64,000 nt of DNA from Candidatus Bathyarchaeota archaeon (GCA_026014685.1 JAOZHW010000011.1:62001-126000), one strand, 5' to 3'; counted from the stretch's first letter, positions 33,883 to 43,413 are shown. The notes: a model not told the origin generated them from the letters alone. Numbers and translations are program-made.

Positions 33883-35010
33883 TTACATTAAAAGAGGCAA
33901 ATATGGTAGATTTACCTTAATGACTTTGCTAATTCTTCTGCGTATTTGCATAACGTATTGATTTTGGGTGATTTTTGCAATCGCTATGGGGATAGGGCTT
34001 TTAGAAATTAAAATTCTGGTGCGAGGGACCTTTTTTGGTGCCCATCTATCATGAAAAGGCAGATCAGTCATTAAATCGATCTGTTTGATTGCAGGGTTCT
34101 TAAAAACTTCGCGAATTACCGCGTTGTTGATGTACATTCCAGGATAATATTTTTTGTAGCGGTCATCAAATGAAGTTTTGCAGATGAACGCCGTATCTTT
34201 GTATTCAAACCAGAAGCTATAAGCAATTTTTTTCCCGTTAACTTCTAGAAAGGCCACTTCCCACTGAAAACCTGTCGTAGTGAGTTGAGTACCTGTGGCC
34301 GCAGTGAACAAATCAATTAACCCATCATCTTTTTCGATGCCTCGTTGCAGTCGATAGGTCTGTTTCCAGCTTTCTTTTTCAATTTCCAATAAATACTGCT
34401 CAACCTCAGTTATGGAGTGTTGATTTGATACAAATTCAATTCTCCAGCCACCGTTAAGGCTCATTCTTTTTTCGATGCTGCGAAAAATTTTTCTGTAATT
34501 TCTACCTCTGCGCCTTTCAAATTCAGCCCAAGTGCCCTCAACACAAACAACCGAATGAAACGATGAAGGCCGAATTAGATGATAAGGACCTCGACCGAAT
34601 TTGCTCATTCCTTCTAAGACAGCGAGGTTTTTAGTTTCTGAAGGCATCACGAAATCGATCAAAGTGCACCCGATTTTTTTAAAAAGAAAATCTATGGTTT
34701 CGTGAATAAATTGTTCTCGATATTTTTCTTCAACGACAAAATCTGGATCAAAATCAGGTCCAGTTAAGAAGCTTGCAGTACGCAGAAGGCCTTTTTCTGA
34801 GCTAATGGCAACAGGTGCGATTCCTACTGTTTTATGCTCAGAATAATAGACTATCAACAGTGGTTTCTGCTTTGATTTTATGGCTGAATTGATGAATTGC
34901 TCGATGAAGCTTTTGAAGTAGTAGGGGGTTTGGCTTTTGCTTGCTAAGGTGTTCCACTCGGTTATGTTCAATATCTGATCTATGTTGTTGAATGCGCGGA
35001 TTTGAGCCAA
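33883..35010 (-). CDS. GNAT-family (BioF2/CelD-like) acyltransferase
   Basis: A 375-residue cytosolic protein. The C-terminal half (about residues 160-330) fits the BioF2-like GNAT domain: RRRGRNYRKIFRSIEKRM, EKESWKQTYRLQ and WEVAFLEVNGKKIAYSFWFE. The last segments have PGMYINNAVIREVF and IDLMTDLPFHDRWAP. Such proteins are found near polysaccharide or lipid synthesis genes. Nothing next to it fixes the substrate. TTG 35010 is the likely start. Confidence 0.75.
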   Translation of the reverse strand: MAQIRAFNNIDQILNITEWNTLASKSQTPYYFKSFIEQFINSAIKSKQKPLLIVYYSEHKTVGIAPVAISSEKGLLRTASFLTGPDFDPDFVVEEKYREQFIHETIDFLFKKIGCTLIDFVMPSETKNLAVLEGMSKFGRGPYHLIRPSSFHSVVCVEGTWAEFERRRGRNYRKIFRSIEKRMSLNGGWRIEFVSNQHSITEVEQYLLEIEKESWKQTYRLQRGIEKDDGLIDLFTAATGTQLTTTGFQWEVAFLEVNGKKIAYSFWFEYKDTAFICKTSFDDRYKKYYPGMYINNAVIREVFKNPAIKQIDLMTDLPFHDRWAPKKVPRTRILISKSPIPIAIAKITQNQYVMQIRRRISKVIKVNLPYLPLLM

Positions 35011-35286
35011 ATAAAATCTTCCTGCGTTTTGCCAAATTTCTGCTGGTAATGTATTTTTCTTTCAATTAACGCCGATGTTTGCTAAAATTTGCTGTTCTAT
35101 ATATTATACTTTATTCTAAAATTAGCTTTATCCGGAACTTCAGTTTAACAGCAGATTTTGCTCGGAAACCAGAACACTCCAAAAGAAGAACCAAATTTGG
35201 AACAAGAACAATGAAGAATGGAATGCAGAAAATTATTAAAAAATAAAAAAGAAATTAACTAATTTGAAAGATGCCAAGGTCTACAC

Positions 35287-35430
35287 TTAGTATCTTCTTG
35301 GTGGGCGTCTTTTGCTGTAGCACTCGCGGCAATATACTGGTCTTGTGCCGTCTGGTTTGAAAGGAACATCACATTCTTTACCACAGTCAGCGCAAGTTGC
35401 CTTGTGCATCTCTCTGTTACCGTATGACAT
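35287..35430 (-). CDS. 47-residue CxxC zinc-ribbon protein
   Basis: Frame from ATG 35430 to TAA 35287. The protein is essentially one zinc ribbon, CADCGKECDVPF followed by PVYCRECY, with a basic Arg-rich tail (SKRRPPRRY). The same module, with CEVPF, ends the protein at 16344. Widespread as short stand-alone or appended domains in archaea and uncultured bacteria; role unknown, probably nucleic-acid or protein binding. Confidence 0.75.
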   Translation of the reverse strand: MSYGNREMHKATCADCGKECDVPFKPDGTRPVYCRECYSKRRPPRRY

Positions 35431-35719
35431 TTTTGCTGTTTCAACTCCTACTATATTGGTGTGCAAAATCCGTTCTGCACAGTACCCACATAGACAAACT
35501 CCCTGCTTATAAAGTCGATGTTTTTAGCGTCCATCGCGGTATCATGTATAACATATCTAAAACGAAAAAATGTCCAAATATAAGCTACCAATTGGATGAA
35601 TAGTCAACCTAATATAGGTAAAACACCCATATACACAGAAGGTTCGGGCAATCCTACAGTCTTTAGAGAAAAAGTATCGGTTCGCAACGGTGGCTTGCTT
35701 TTTCTCAGGCACAAAATAG

Positions 35720-36379
35720 ATGTGTGGAAATTTGAGGCAGAAAAAATCTACTTTAGGCGAACATCTCGCATTACTATCCGTAAAATACAGCGTTTACCCA
35801 AACGAAGTCTTCCAAGCCCTCGTTGTTGCAAAACAAACCGAAAAAACCGCCTCCTGCGGAAACCTAACCGTAGAATACCGCGGCAAAATGAAAGGCGAAA
35901 CAATCTTTCTCATAACCAAAGACAACGATGTCGTAGCCCAATTCCGAGTTGAAGAAGCCTTCCTCCACCGCAAAGACAACCCCTTTGAAAGCTGGATGAG
36001 CACTGATAAAATCAAAAAGAAAATCGCCAAACAAAACACCGACTCCGTCTACACCCACATAAAAGACCTCCGTGCAGGAATGAAACGCGTCAACCTAAAA
36101 GCTCACGTACAAGAAATCCCCAAACCAGCCCAAGTCCACACCCAATTCGGCAACACCGTCATGGTCGTAAACGCTATTGTAGGTGACGAAACAGGCAAAA
36201 TTAAACTATGCCTCTGGGAAGGTCAAATAGGACAAATTAACGTCGGCGACAACATAGAACTTAAAAATGGTCAGGTCTGCGTTTTTAGAGGCGAAAAACA
36301 GTTGCGCCTAGGCAAAAATGGCTTGTTAACGGTGCTCGAAAGCGCACAAGAAATAAAACCCATAGCAACAGTCAGATAA
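35720..36379 (+). CDS. OB-fold (RPA/SSB-like) nucleic-acid-binding protein
   Basis: A 219-residue cytosolic protein. The C-terminal 100 residues form an OB fold of the RPA type: MKRVNLKAHVQEIPKPAQV, then VVNAIVGDETGKIKLCLWEG and INVGDNIELKNGQVCVF. The N-terminal half is a separate beta-rich domain (GNLTVEYRGKMKGETIFLIT). A TAG lies immediately before ATG 35720, so the start cannot be further upstream. Likely binds single-stranded DNA or RNA; no partner gene is adjacent. Confidence 0.75.
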   Translation: MCGNLRQKKSTLGEHLALLSVKYSVYPNEVFQALVVAKQTEKTASCGNLTVEYRGKMKGETIFLITKDNDVVAQFRVEEAFLHRKDNPFESWMSTDKIKKKIAKQNTDSVYTHIKDLRAGMKRVNLKAHVQEIPKPAQVHTQFGNTVMVVNAIVGDETGKIKLCLWEGQIGQINVGDNIELKNGQVCVFRGEKQLRLGKNGLLTVLESAQEIKPIATVR

Positions 36380-36457
36380 AGTTGAATTCTATCTTCTTTT
36401 GCCAAATAAAGCCCCGATTAATTTAAATAAATACACTACACACATGCATAGATAATA

Positions 36458-37408
36458 ATGCCTTGGTATACCGTCCTTGTTCTTTTTGCAGGAATCGCCA
36501 TAGTAGTCTATGGCGCAGACGAAGCGATAAAGCGACTCTTAGCTTTATCCAAATTTTTCCGTCTATCTGCTTTTGTTGTAGGGGCGGTGATAGCGGGGAC
36601 GCTTGCGGTTTTGCCTGAGTTATCTATTGGTGTCTTGTCCGCTATTGAGGGTTCATCGACTTTCGGTTTAGGCTTAATCTTTGGAGCCAACGTAGCCGAC
36701 TTAACGTTAGTTATAGGAGTTGTGGTGTTGGTTGCAGGAAACCAGAAGATGACGCCAAGCATGCTGAAAAACTTAAAGATCTCTTTCATAGCAGTTTTGC
36801 TTCCAGTGTTTCTGCTTTTAGACGGAGAGATATCAGCCATTGACGGCGGGATATTGATTGCCGCTTTTGCAGTATATGTTCTTTGGCTTCTTAGAAGCGG
36901 ACGAGGCGAAAGAGAAATTGCTGAACGCATGCGACTATCAAAACGAGTAGTTCGCTTAGGCATAACAGTTTTCCTCTTAGCTATCGGAATAACAGTTTTG
37001 TTCATAGGCAGCGAACTTGTAACCACATCTGCACGAGAATTAAGCTCAACACTAGGGTTGCCGCTGTTCTTGATTGGTCTCGTAGTCGCAGTTGGCACTT
37101 GTTTACCAGAGATGGCTTTTGCAATTCGAGCATCAGAAAAAGAGGGCTCTATTGGAATCGGAAACATTTTAGGAAACGTCCTTGCCGATTCAATGTTAAC
37201 CATAGGAATAATCGCAATTATTCACCCCATTAGGGTACCTAACATGGCTTCGCCGATAACGGCAGGAGTGTTCGTGGCGTTATCAGCAATATTTGTTTAT
37301 TTACGTTCAAGAGATGGTGAGATAAATAAGCAAGACGGAATTTTGCTCATTAGCGTTTATGCACTTTTTGTTTTGATACAGTACCTCTTTGAAGTAATCA
37401 AAATATAG
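36458..37408 (+). CDS. CaCA-family sodium/calcium exchanger-like transporter
   Basis: A 316-residue membrane protein with ten predicted helices in two halves. Alpha-repeat 1 has AGTLAVLPELSIGV and GANVADLTLVIG; alpha-repeat 2 has VGTCLPEMAFAIRASE and GNILGNVLADSMLTIG. These acidic motifs bind cations in the YrbG/CaCA family. A central hydrophilic loop with RSGRGEREIAERM separates the halves. A TATA-like ATTTAAATAAAT is about 35 bases upstream of the start. The exact ion is not known. Confidence 0.9.
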   Translation: MPWYTVLVLFAGIAIVVYGADEAIKRLLALSKFFRLSAFVVGAVIAGTLAVLPELSIGVLSAIEGSSTFGLGLIFGANVADLTLVIGVVVLVAGNQKMTPSMLKNLKISFIAVLLPVFLLLDGEISAIDGGILIAAFAVYVLWLLRSGRGEREIAERMRLSKRVVRLGITVFLLAIGITVLFIGSELVTTSARELSSTLGLPLFLIGLVVAVGTCLPEMAFAIRASEKEGSIGIGNILGNVLADSMLTIGIIAIIHPIRVPNMASPITAGVFVALSAIFVYLRSRDGEINKQDGILLISVYALFVLIQYLFEVIKI

Positions 37409-37621
37409 GAACAAACTCTGAAACCCCCAACAGCTATGCCAAATTAGCCTAAGTATAATCCAATGTACAAAATGCGTTTACAACTTCCACACATGACCAC
37501 ACGAGTCTCTAAGGTATTCTTGGGAAAAAATCCCCGCAATTGACACCCACACAAAAAACAAAACTTAAACAGGAAAAGAGTAAAATAAAACAAAAAAGAA
37601 AAGAAGCGAAGTTTTAGCTGC

Positions 37622-39226
37622 TTATTCAGTTGTGGTGTTTTCTGCGTTTTCGTCGGTTGGGGGGGTTTGGTCTGTGGCGGTTTCCACCATTTCCGAATGC
37701 GCCTGCTGAGGCGCTTCTAAAGGGTGGGCCGTTATGTGGGCCTCCTCCACGATGACTGGTTCAATGACCTGGGTTTCTATTTGTTCCAATGCTTTTTCGA
37801 GGGTAATTTCAGCTGGAGCATGCTCAGTTACTTCGAAAACCTGAAGCGGGGTCTCCACGACGGGTTCAGCGGCTGCTTCAACCACTGGCTCAGCAATCAC
37901 CACTGCCTCTTCGACGGCTGCTTCTGCAACTGGTTCGGGTTCGGCAATTACTTCTTCTGCAACTGCTTCGGTTGGAGCCTCCTCAACTGGGGCTGTTTCG
38001 ATTGGGATTTCTGCTGCGGGCGCTTCCTCCAGAGATGCGGGGGGTTGCTCGATCGGAGCGGCTTCAACTGGAGCAGTTTCGATTGTAGGTTCAGTTACGG
38101 CGGCTTCAACGATTGGTTCCTCAACTTTTTCCTCGATAACTGTTGGTGTTTCAGTGGTTAGTTCTGCCTGTGGCTCTGCGATTGCTTCAGCAACTGGAGT
38201 TTCTTCAACTGGCGCGGCTTCAGCTACTGGAGCTTCGATTGTTGGGGCTGCCTCTTCGATTACGGCTTCAACATGGGTCTCTTCTGTGGGAGCGGTTTCA
38301 ACTGGAATTTCGACGGGGGCTTCAACGACTGGAGAAGCTTCAATTGTTGCTTCTGCGGGGGCAGCTTCGACTACTGGTTCGGCTACAGCAGCTTCTTCAA
38401 CGATTGGGGCGGTCTCTGTTATTGGGTCAGTTTCAACTGGTGCTGCCTCAACTGGAGCGGTCTCAACTGGGGCTTCAGCAACAGCAACTTCTGCTGGTGC
38501 TGCTTCAACCGCTATGGTTTCTTCTGCGGGGGTTGGTTCGATTGCTGGAGCCTCCGCGGGGGCGGCTTCAACTGGCGTTTCAATAATAGCAGCTTCTACT
38601 ACAGGCGTTTCAGCTGGGGTAGACTCGATTGGAGCGGTTTCGGCTGGAGCAGTTTCAACTGGAGCTTCAATTGGCGCGGGAGCTGTTTCAACGGATGTAG
38701 GTTCGGCGGCTGTCACTGTTTCCACTACGGCGGTTTCGATTGTGGCAGATTCAACCGGAACGTCTACGGGAGTTGATTCAACAGGCGCTTCAACAACTGG
38801 AGCAGCAGATTCGATTACTGGAGCCTCAACTGGTTTTACTCCAAAAAGCTGGTCTGTTGCCTGTTTAATTACGCCCAATTCGTTTCGAGTTGCTTCAAGA
38901 GTGTTTGAAAGGAGGTTAATTTCGCGACTGTAAATTTCGTCGTCGATTTCGCCTACGACATGTTGAATTTCGTAGTTGGCAAGGAGCATTTCGAGGGTTT
39001 TTAGTTGGTTTTCGAGTTCGGAGGTTTTGATTTGCATTTTTTCTCCGAGTTCATGGCGTTGTCTCTCGATTTCTTCTATGGCTTTTACGATGTCGGCGGT
39101 AAAGGCATCGCGGGTTGCTGGTGAGATTTTGCCTGTTGCGCAGAGGTTATCTAGGGCTTGCTTCTTTTTTGTGGCAATTTCGTATTCTTCATTTAATCGT
39201 TTAAACGTGTATTTCCATGAGATCAT
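37622..39226 (-). CDS. CdvA-like coiled-coil protein with long A/V/E/P/T-rich tail
   Basis: A 534-residue protein from ATG 39226 (GTG 39238 also possible). Residues about 1-140 match the CdvA-like coiled coil of TACK archaea: KYTFKRLNEEYEIATKKKQAL, then KISPATRDAFTADIVKAIEE and LEMLLANYEIQHVVGEIDDE. CdvA proteins recruit ESCRT-III for division. From about residue 145 to the end the protein is an irregular repeat of short units such as ETAPVEAAP and AEAPVE, acidic and probably disordered. This tail is far longer than the normal CdvA C-terminus. Confidence 0.75.
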   Translation of the reverse strand: MISWKYTFKRLNEEYEIATKKKQALDNLCATGKISPATRDAFTADIVKAIEEIERQRHELGEKMQIKTSELENQLKTLEMLLANYEIQHVVGEIDDEIYSREINLLSNTLEATRNELGVIKQATDQLFGVKPVEAPVIESAAPVVEAPVESTPVDVPVESATIETAVVETVTAAEPTSVETAPAPIEAPVETAPAETAPIESTPAETPVVEAAIIETPVEAAPAEAPAIEPTPAEETIAVEAAPAEVAVAEAPVETAPVEAAPVETDPITETAPIVEEAAVAEPVVEAAPAEATIEASPVVEAPVEIPVETAPTEETHVEAVIEEAAPTIEAPVAEAAPVEETPVAEAIAEPQAELTTETPTVIEEKVEEPIVEAAVTEPTIETAPVEAAPIEQPPASLEEAPAAEIPIETAPVEEAPTEAVAEEVIAEPEPVAEAAVEEAVVIAEPVVEAAAEPVVETPLQVFEVTEHAPAEITLEKALEQIETQVIEPVIVEEAHITAHPLEAPQQAHSEMVETATDQTPPTDENAENTTTE

Positions 39227-39238
39227 TACATTTGGCAC

Positions 39239-39643
39239 CGCTGTGTTGTATCACAAAAAGGGAGATAACGTTTGTTAACATGTACATATATCGGTAACTA
39301 TTAAAACGGTTTTTTGAGACTAAAAATCAGCGGTTTTGTAGTTAAAACTGTTGGGTTGTTTACGTGTTTATGTATATGAAGCAAGCAATTTTTCTATACA
39401 TACACCATTTGCACCTACATTTTTATGTAAACATCTGCAGATGGGGCGTGACGATATTTTGGTGTAAATGCTTATGTTTTGGAGGCATAACTACTCAGAT
39501 TTGAGTCGATAGAATTTCTGAGTCCAAGCCCAACTCCAATTTTGTTTATACTTTTTGAGTTTTGTTATAACAATTTATTCTAAATCCGAATAAATCTTAA
39601 ATATCTAAACAAGAATAAACAGAAAAGGGAGTGCGTAAACCAA
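39239..39643. other. Intergenic region between the CdvA-like and PadR genes
   Basis: A/T-rich divergent promoter region with no supported coding frame. It holds several short palindromes, including GTTATAAC (39564-39571) and the PadR-side inverted repeat at 39573-39595. Confidence 0.5.
39573..39595. promoter_or_regulatory. Operator-like inverted repeat before the PadR gene
   Basis: Perfect 8-bp arms ATTTATTC and GAATAAAT separated by 7 bases, 49 to 71 bases before the start at 39644. A further half-site GAATAAAC lies near 39612. PadR proteins commonly bind such repeats to control themselves. Confidence 0.5.
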
Positions 39644-40003
39644 ATGGTTTCATTAACAATCACGGTAAGTGGAGAAAAATCTGAAGCCCGAATCGTAAAA
39701 AAAATGCATGAACGCGTCATCAAAAGCTTCCTAGACACCATAATCATGGCTGAACTCCAAAACGGCGCCATAAGCGGCTACGATATAATAAGCTACATCC
39801 ACACCAAACACGGCTTCTTAGTCAGCTCAGGCACAGTCTACTCGCTACTCTACTCTCTTGAACGCAACGGATTAGTCCAAGGTACATGGCTCGAACGCAA
39901 AAGAGTCTACAAACTCACCGACAGAGGCACCCAAACCATCGAAACCATAATTAACTCACACGACAAAATCAAAGGCTTCCTATCAACGATTCTTAACGCA
40001 TAA
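39644..40003 (+). CDS. PadR-family transcription regulator
   Basis: A 119-residue protein. The PadR winged helix starts at about residue 28 with FLDTIIMAELQNGAISGYDII, then HTKHGFLVSSGTVYSLLYSLERNGLV and a wing with RVYKLTDRGTQTIE. The C-terminal helix is short. PadR proteins often repress genes for aromatic-acid or membrane stress responses. The immediate upstream inverted repeat suggests autoregulation. The neighbouring genes do not identify the target. Confidence 0.88.
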   Translation: MVSLTITVSGEKSEARIVKKMHERVIKSFLDTIIMAELQNGAISGYDIISYIHTKHGFLVSSGTVYSLLYSLERNGLVQGTWLERKRVYKLTDRGTQTIETIINSHDKIKGFLSTILNA

Positions 40004-40094
40004 AACTACCCTAACTATTTTGTATTTAGCCCAATTGAATCGAAATACTAAAAAACCCCCTCGCATTTTCCTATCAGCGCAACGAATAAAGAGC

Positions 40095-40169
40095 GGGTCC
40101 GTAGCTCAGTCAGGCTAGAGCACCGGACTTTTAATCCGGGGGTCGCGGGTTCAATTCCCGTCGGACCCG
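40095..40169 (+). tRNA. tRNA-Lys (anticodon TTT)
   Basis: Acceptor stem GGGTCCG pairs with CGGACCC at 40162-40168, discriminator G at 40169. The anticodon stem CCGGA/TCCGG encloses loop CTTTTAA with anticodon TTT at 40130-40132. D-arm ends GCTC/GAGC; T-loop is TTCAATT in a GCGGG/CCCGT stem. No intron is present and CCA is not encoded. Confidence 0.97.
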
Positions 40170-40213
40170 CCTTATTTCAAGCATAGATTGACTAATATTT
40201 TCTGACTTGTGGA

Positions 40214-43042
40214 TTAACCCGTCAATGTTGCTGAGTCGTCTACTTGACTGGATCCAAAATAGGCTAATCCTTGTCCATCACTTTCAGAAACATCTGGATT
40301 GTAGAGTGCGTCTATGATTTTTTGGTTTTTTACAGCAGTTACGTTACGTTTTAGTTTGAGGTTGGGTGTTAACTCCCCGTTTTCGATGCTTAAATTGTTG
40401 GGCAGAACGGCCCATCTTTTGATTTTTTCAGGGTTAGAAAGTTGCTTGTTGACTTCATTCATCGCTTCATCGATTTTTGACAGCACACTTGGTTTGTAGT
40501 TCTTACTTTCAACCCATAAAAGCGCAGTGCAGTAAGGTTTTGATTCTCCCAGCAGCAACGATTCGGTGACTTTTGGCAGTTCCCGTAGCATACCTTCAAT
40601 TTTTGCGGTGTAGACGCATTTGCCGTAAGAGGTTTTGATAATTTCTTTTTTGCGCCCGTAAATAATGAGGCTGCCTTCATCGGTTAATACGCCTATGTCC
40701 CCTGTCATCAAGTATCCGTCTTTAAACGGTTGCTCTAAAAATTTATCGAAATACCCTGGAGTTACCTGTGGACCTCTAACCATTATTTCTCCATCTTCTG
40801 AGACTTTGACTTCTGTAAAGGGCATAGGTTCACCTACAGTTTCTATTCGGTTTTTTCTAAACCGATTCAAAGTTACAAGAGGCGCTTCTGTGAGTCCATA
40901 TGCGTTGTGAACTTCTATGCCTATATTGCGGTATTTTTTGAGCAACTCCACGCTGAAGTTGGCAGAGCCAGCGATAAGTTGGTCACATTTGTCTAAGCCA
41001 GCTTTTTTGAGAGTTACCCTTCTTAGTGTACTTCGCAGAACCGACTTGAATAGTGGATTTTTTGTTTTTACATAAAAGCGGCCAAGAGAGTTCTTTTCTA
41101 GAGCAGCCCAGATTTTTTCATACAGCCGCGGCACCGCAAAGAAGATGATGGGTCTAACTTTGGGAAGCATTTCTTGGAGTTTTCGAAAATCTTCTAAGAA
41201 ATAGACGTCAACGGCTGTGGGAAGATAGTATGGACAGTACAATGCTAAGATACCTTCCACTACATGGCCCATCGGCAAGAAAGATAGGTAACTGCAGGGC
41301 TGGTTTCTTGTCATCCATGGAGTTATGGATGCGGTAGATTCACCCATGTATCTGAGGTTGGCATGTGTGAAGATGGCGCCTTTGGGTTTGCCTGTGGTTC
41401 CTGAAGAATACCTCAAAGTTGCGATGTCTCCGAAACTTACGGGGGCACGAGTGGGAGCTGGGTAATCTTTTGAGAGAAATTGGTCCCAAGGAATGATTTT
41501 TCGCTGTGAATTTGCATGTGGGTTTACTCGACAAATTGAAACAAGCGGCACTTCGGGTTTGAGTTCATCGGCATGGTTCAGCAGGCTTGGCATACCTACA
41601 AAGAAGAGTTTTGCGCCGCTTGCTGATAGGACATCGTTTATGTCTTGAGGAGGCGCGGTGTAGTATAGCGGAACGCTGACGGCCCCGACGAGTCCGATTG
41701 CTACATCGACAGCTAAGTATCGTGTGCTGTTTAAGCCTGTTAGAGCCACTCTGTCTCCTGCTCTAATTCCATATTTTGTCATTGCAGCAGTCAATGCACA
41801 AATGTCTCGGCGCATTTCTTGCGCAGTTTTCTTTATGATTTTGCCTTCGACCAAGTCGTAGTATCTTACGGGGTGGCTTTGGCTTTCTAATCGAAAAAGA
41901 ATCTGCTCATATACAGTGCGGTCGGAACGGTGGAAGAAGCTGTTGTATACTGCATAGCTGAGAAGGTTAGGCATTATGTCTTTCCATTTAAAGTCGTATG
42001 GACCAAGAAATTTGTCGATGTTGCTTCGGTCTAATTTGCGGTTTTCGCTAAAGTAAGGCGAGAGGGAAATTAGTGTATCTAAAACTTTTCGTTGTCCACT
42101 GAATGCGCGTTGAAGTTTAAGCGCCGTCTTCATCTGTGAAGCAGACAGAGGTATACAAATCGGTGTCGGAAGTTTACATGGAATTTCAGTGTTAGCCCAT
42201 TTTCTAACGAAATCTAACAGTTCACCAAGCTGTGGGAGCGTTTCATGGGGTGCTACTGTATGGAATGTTTTGCCTTCAGCTTTAGGATTAAAAGTCAACT
42301 GAGTTACAGCGTTGGCGACGTAGTCAACTGGAACAATGTTGACTCTTAGTGAACGACTCACGGGCATGAAACGCATTTTACCAGTTAAGTAAAGGCGTAA
42401 TGGGAAGTAGAAGGTGTTGAAGGTTTTAATTGCACCTGTCTTTGAGTCGCCTACAACCATGGAGGGACGAAAAACTGAAACACATAATTGTTCTTTCGCT
42501 GCATGAACCAACTGTTCAGCTTCATATTTGCTTTGTTCATAGTTAGTTAAGAAGCCATGTTTGTCGGTCAACTGATCCTCCATTATTGTTCCAGTTGCGG
42601 CTCCAGCCACGTAGGCGGTTGAGATATAAGAAAAACGTTCCAATTGGTGGTGCTGATTTATTTTTTTGGCTAAAGCAATCAGATTGGCGGTTCCTTGAAC
42701 GTTGGTTTTTCTTAACTCGATTAGTGGACGAAATCGCCAGTCAGCTGCTGTATGGATGATATGAGTTGTCTTCTCGACGAGACCGAGGTAGTTTTCCTCT
42801 GTTAACCCAATATTTGGATTACAGATGTCGCCAGCTACTGCCTGAATTCGGGTGCCTAATGCTTGCACCAATTCGGGGTGGTCCCACCATTCTCTTTCTA
42901 ACTTGACTTTAGCACTGGCAGTATCCTTAGCTCTCACTAAAGCAAGGACAGCCACATCTTTCTCTGCGAGAAGGTTTCGAGCTATGTACGTTGCGATGAA
43001 GCCGCTTGCGCCTGTCAAAAGAATAGTCTTCAAATTAATCAC
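40214..43042 (-). CDS. Fusion of thioester-reductase-type SDR and acyl-CoA synthetase
   Basis: A 942-residue two-domain protein. The N-terminal 370 residues are an extended SDR like the fatty-acyl reductase/thioester-reductase group: GASGFIATYIARNLL at the N-terminus, VFRPSMVVGDSKTG in the middle, with the YEQSKYEAEQ catalytic Tyr and Lys. Residues about 400-940 are an AMP-forming long-chain acyl-CoA ligase, with YSSGTTGKPKGA near residue 540, AYGLTEAP, TGDIG and YGRKKEIIKTSYGK. No carrier-protein domain lies between. It could activate and reduce a fatty or aryl acid to aldehyde or alcohol. Confidence 0.85.
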   Translation of the reverse strand: MINLKTILLTGASGFIATYIARNLLAEKDVAVLALVRAKDTASAKVKLEREWWDHPELVQALGTRIQAVAGDICNPNIGLTEENYLGLVEKTTHIIHTAADWRFRPLIELRKTNVQGTANLIALAKKINQHHQLERFSYISTAYVAGAATGTIMEDQLTDKHGFLTNYEQSKYEAEQLVHAAKEQLCVSVFRPSMVVGDSKTGAIKTFNTFYFPLRLYLTGKMRFMPVSRSLRVNIVPVDYVANAVTQLTFNPKAEGKTFHTVAPHETLPQLGELLDFVRKWANTEIPCKLPTPICIPLSASQMKTALKLQRAFSGQRKVLDTLISLSPYFSENRKLDRSNIDKFLGPYDFKWKDIMPNLLSYAVYNSFFHRSDRTVYEQILFRLESQSHPVRYYDLVEGKIIKKTAQEMRRDICALTAAMTKYGIRAGDRVALTGLNSTRYLAVDVAIGLVGAVSVPLYYTAPPQDINDVLSASGAKLFFVGMPSLLNHADELKPEVPLVSICRVNPHANSQRKIIPWDQFLSKDYPAPTRAPVSFGDIATLRYSSGTTGKPKGAIFTHANLRYMGESTASITPWMTRNQPCSYLSFLPMGHVVEGILALYCPYYLPTAVDVYFLEDFRKLQEMLPKVRPIIFFAVPRLYEKIWAALEKNSLGRFYVKTKNPLFKSVLRSTLRRVTLKKAGLDKCDQLIAGSANFSVELLKKYRNIGIEVHNAYGLTEAPLVTLNRFRKNRIETVGEPMPFTEVKVSEDGEIMVRGPQVTPGYFDKFLEQPFKDGYLMTGDIGVLTDEGSLIIYGRKKEIIKTSYGKCVYTAKIEGMLRELPKVTESLLLGESKPYCTALLWVESKNYKPSVLSKIDEAMNEVNKQLSNPEKIKRWAVLPNNLSIENGELTPNLKLKRNVTAVKNQKIIDALYNPDVSESDGQGLAYFGSSQVDDSATLTG

Positions 43043-43413
43043 GTTGGACCGTTACTTTCGACCAGTTTTGAGTGATCGCGAGTTTGTTTTGTTGCTTCAT
43101 GCATTGAACAGCCGTAGTTTTTATGTAGTTATATGGGTTGAAAAGGGTTTCCTCGGTTAAGACTAATGCAAGTTAGCGTCAAGTCCCTAAAAATAGTCAA
43201 AAACTACAACCAAGGTAAGTAACCGTTTATGGGTATTCAAATGAAAAAATTCCAGAGAACAAACGCACATTCTGTTGGGAACTCATAAAGGTACTCTTGA
43301 ATCAGCTCACAATACGGTTGCTTGGTTGCGCTTTATGTTTTTATATCCAATCAATCAGTAAAAGCGATACTCTCCTCAAAAGAAGCGAGAGAAAACGGCA
43401 ACTGTAATGAGGG
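43043..43413. other. Region between divergent 43042 and helicase genes
   Basis: No gene seen. TTTTTATAT near 43336-43346 is a TATA-like box for the helicase unit. A short ATG frame from 43407 ends after 30 codons and is probably spurious. Confidence 0.4.

Noticed and set aside
35596-35952. 118-codon plus-strand frame before the OB-fold gene
   Set aside because: Its second half is an Arg/Pro-rich shadow of the real OB-fold gene in another frame; the first half has no recognisable domain.
36508-37203. 231-codon minus-strand frame opposite the exchanger
   Set aside because: It is a shadow of the cation exchanger gene, which has both alpha-repeat motifs.
37724-38933. Long plus-strand frames rich in Ser/Thr/Gly/Ala or Leu/Gln
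   Set aside because: They are antisense shadows of the repetitive tail of the CdvA-like protein.
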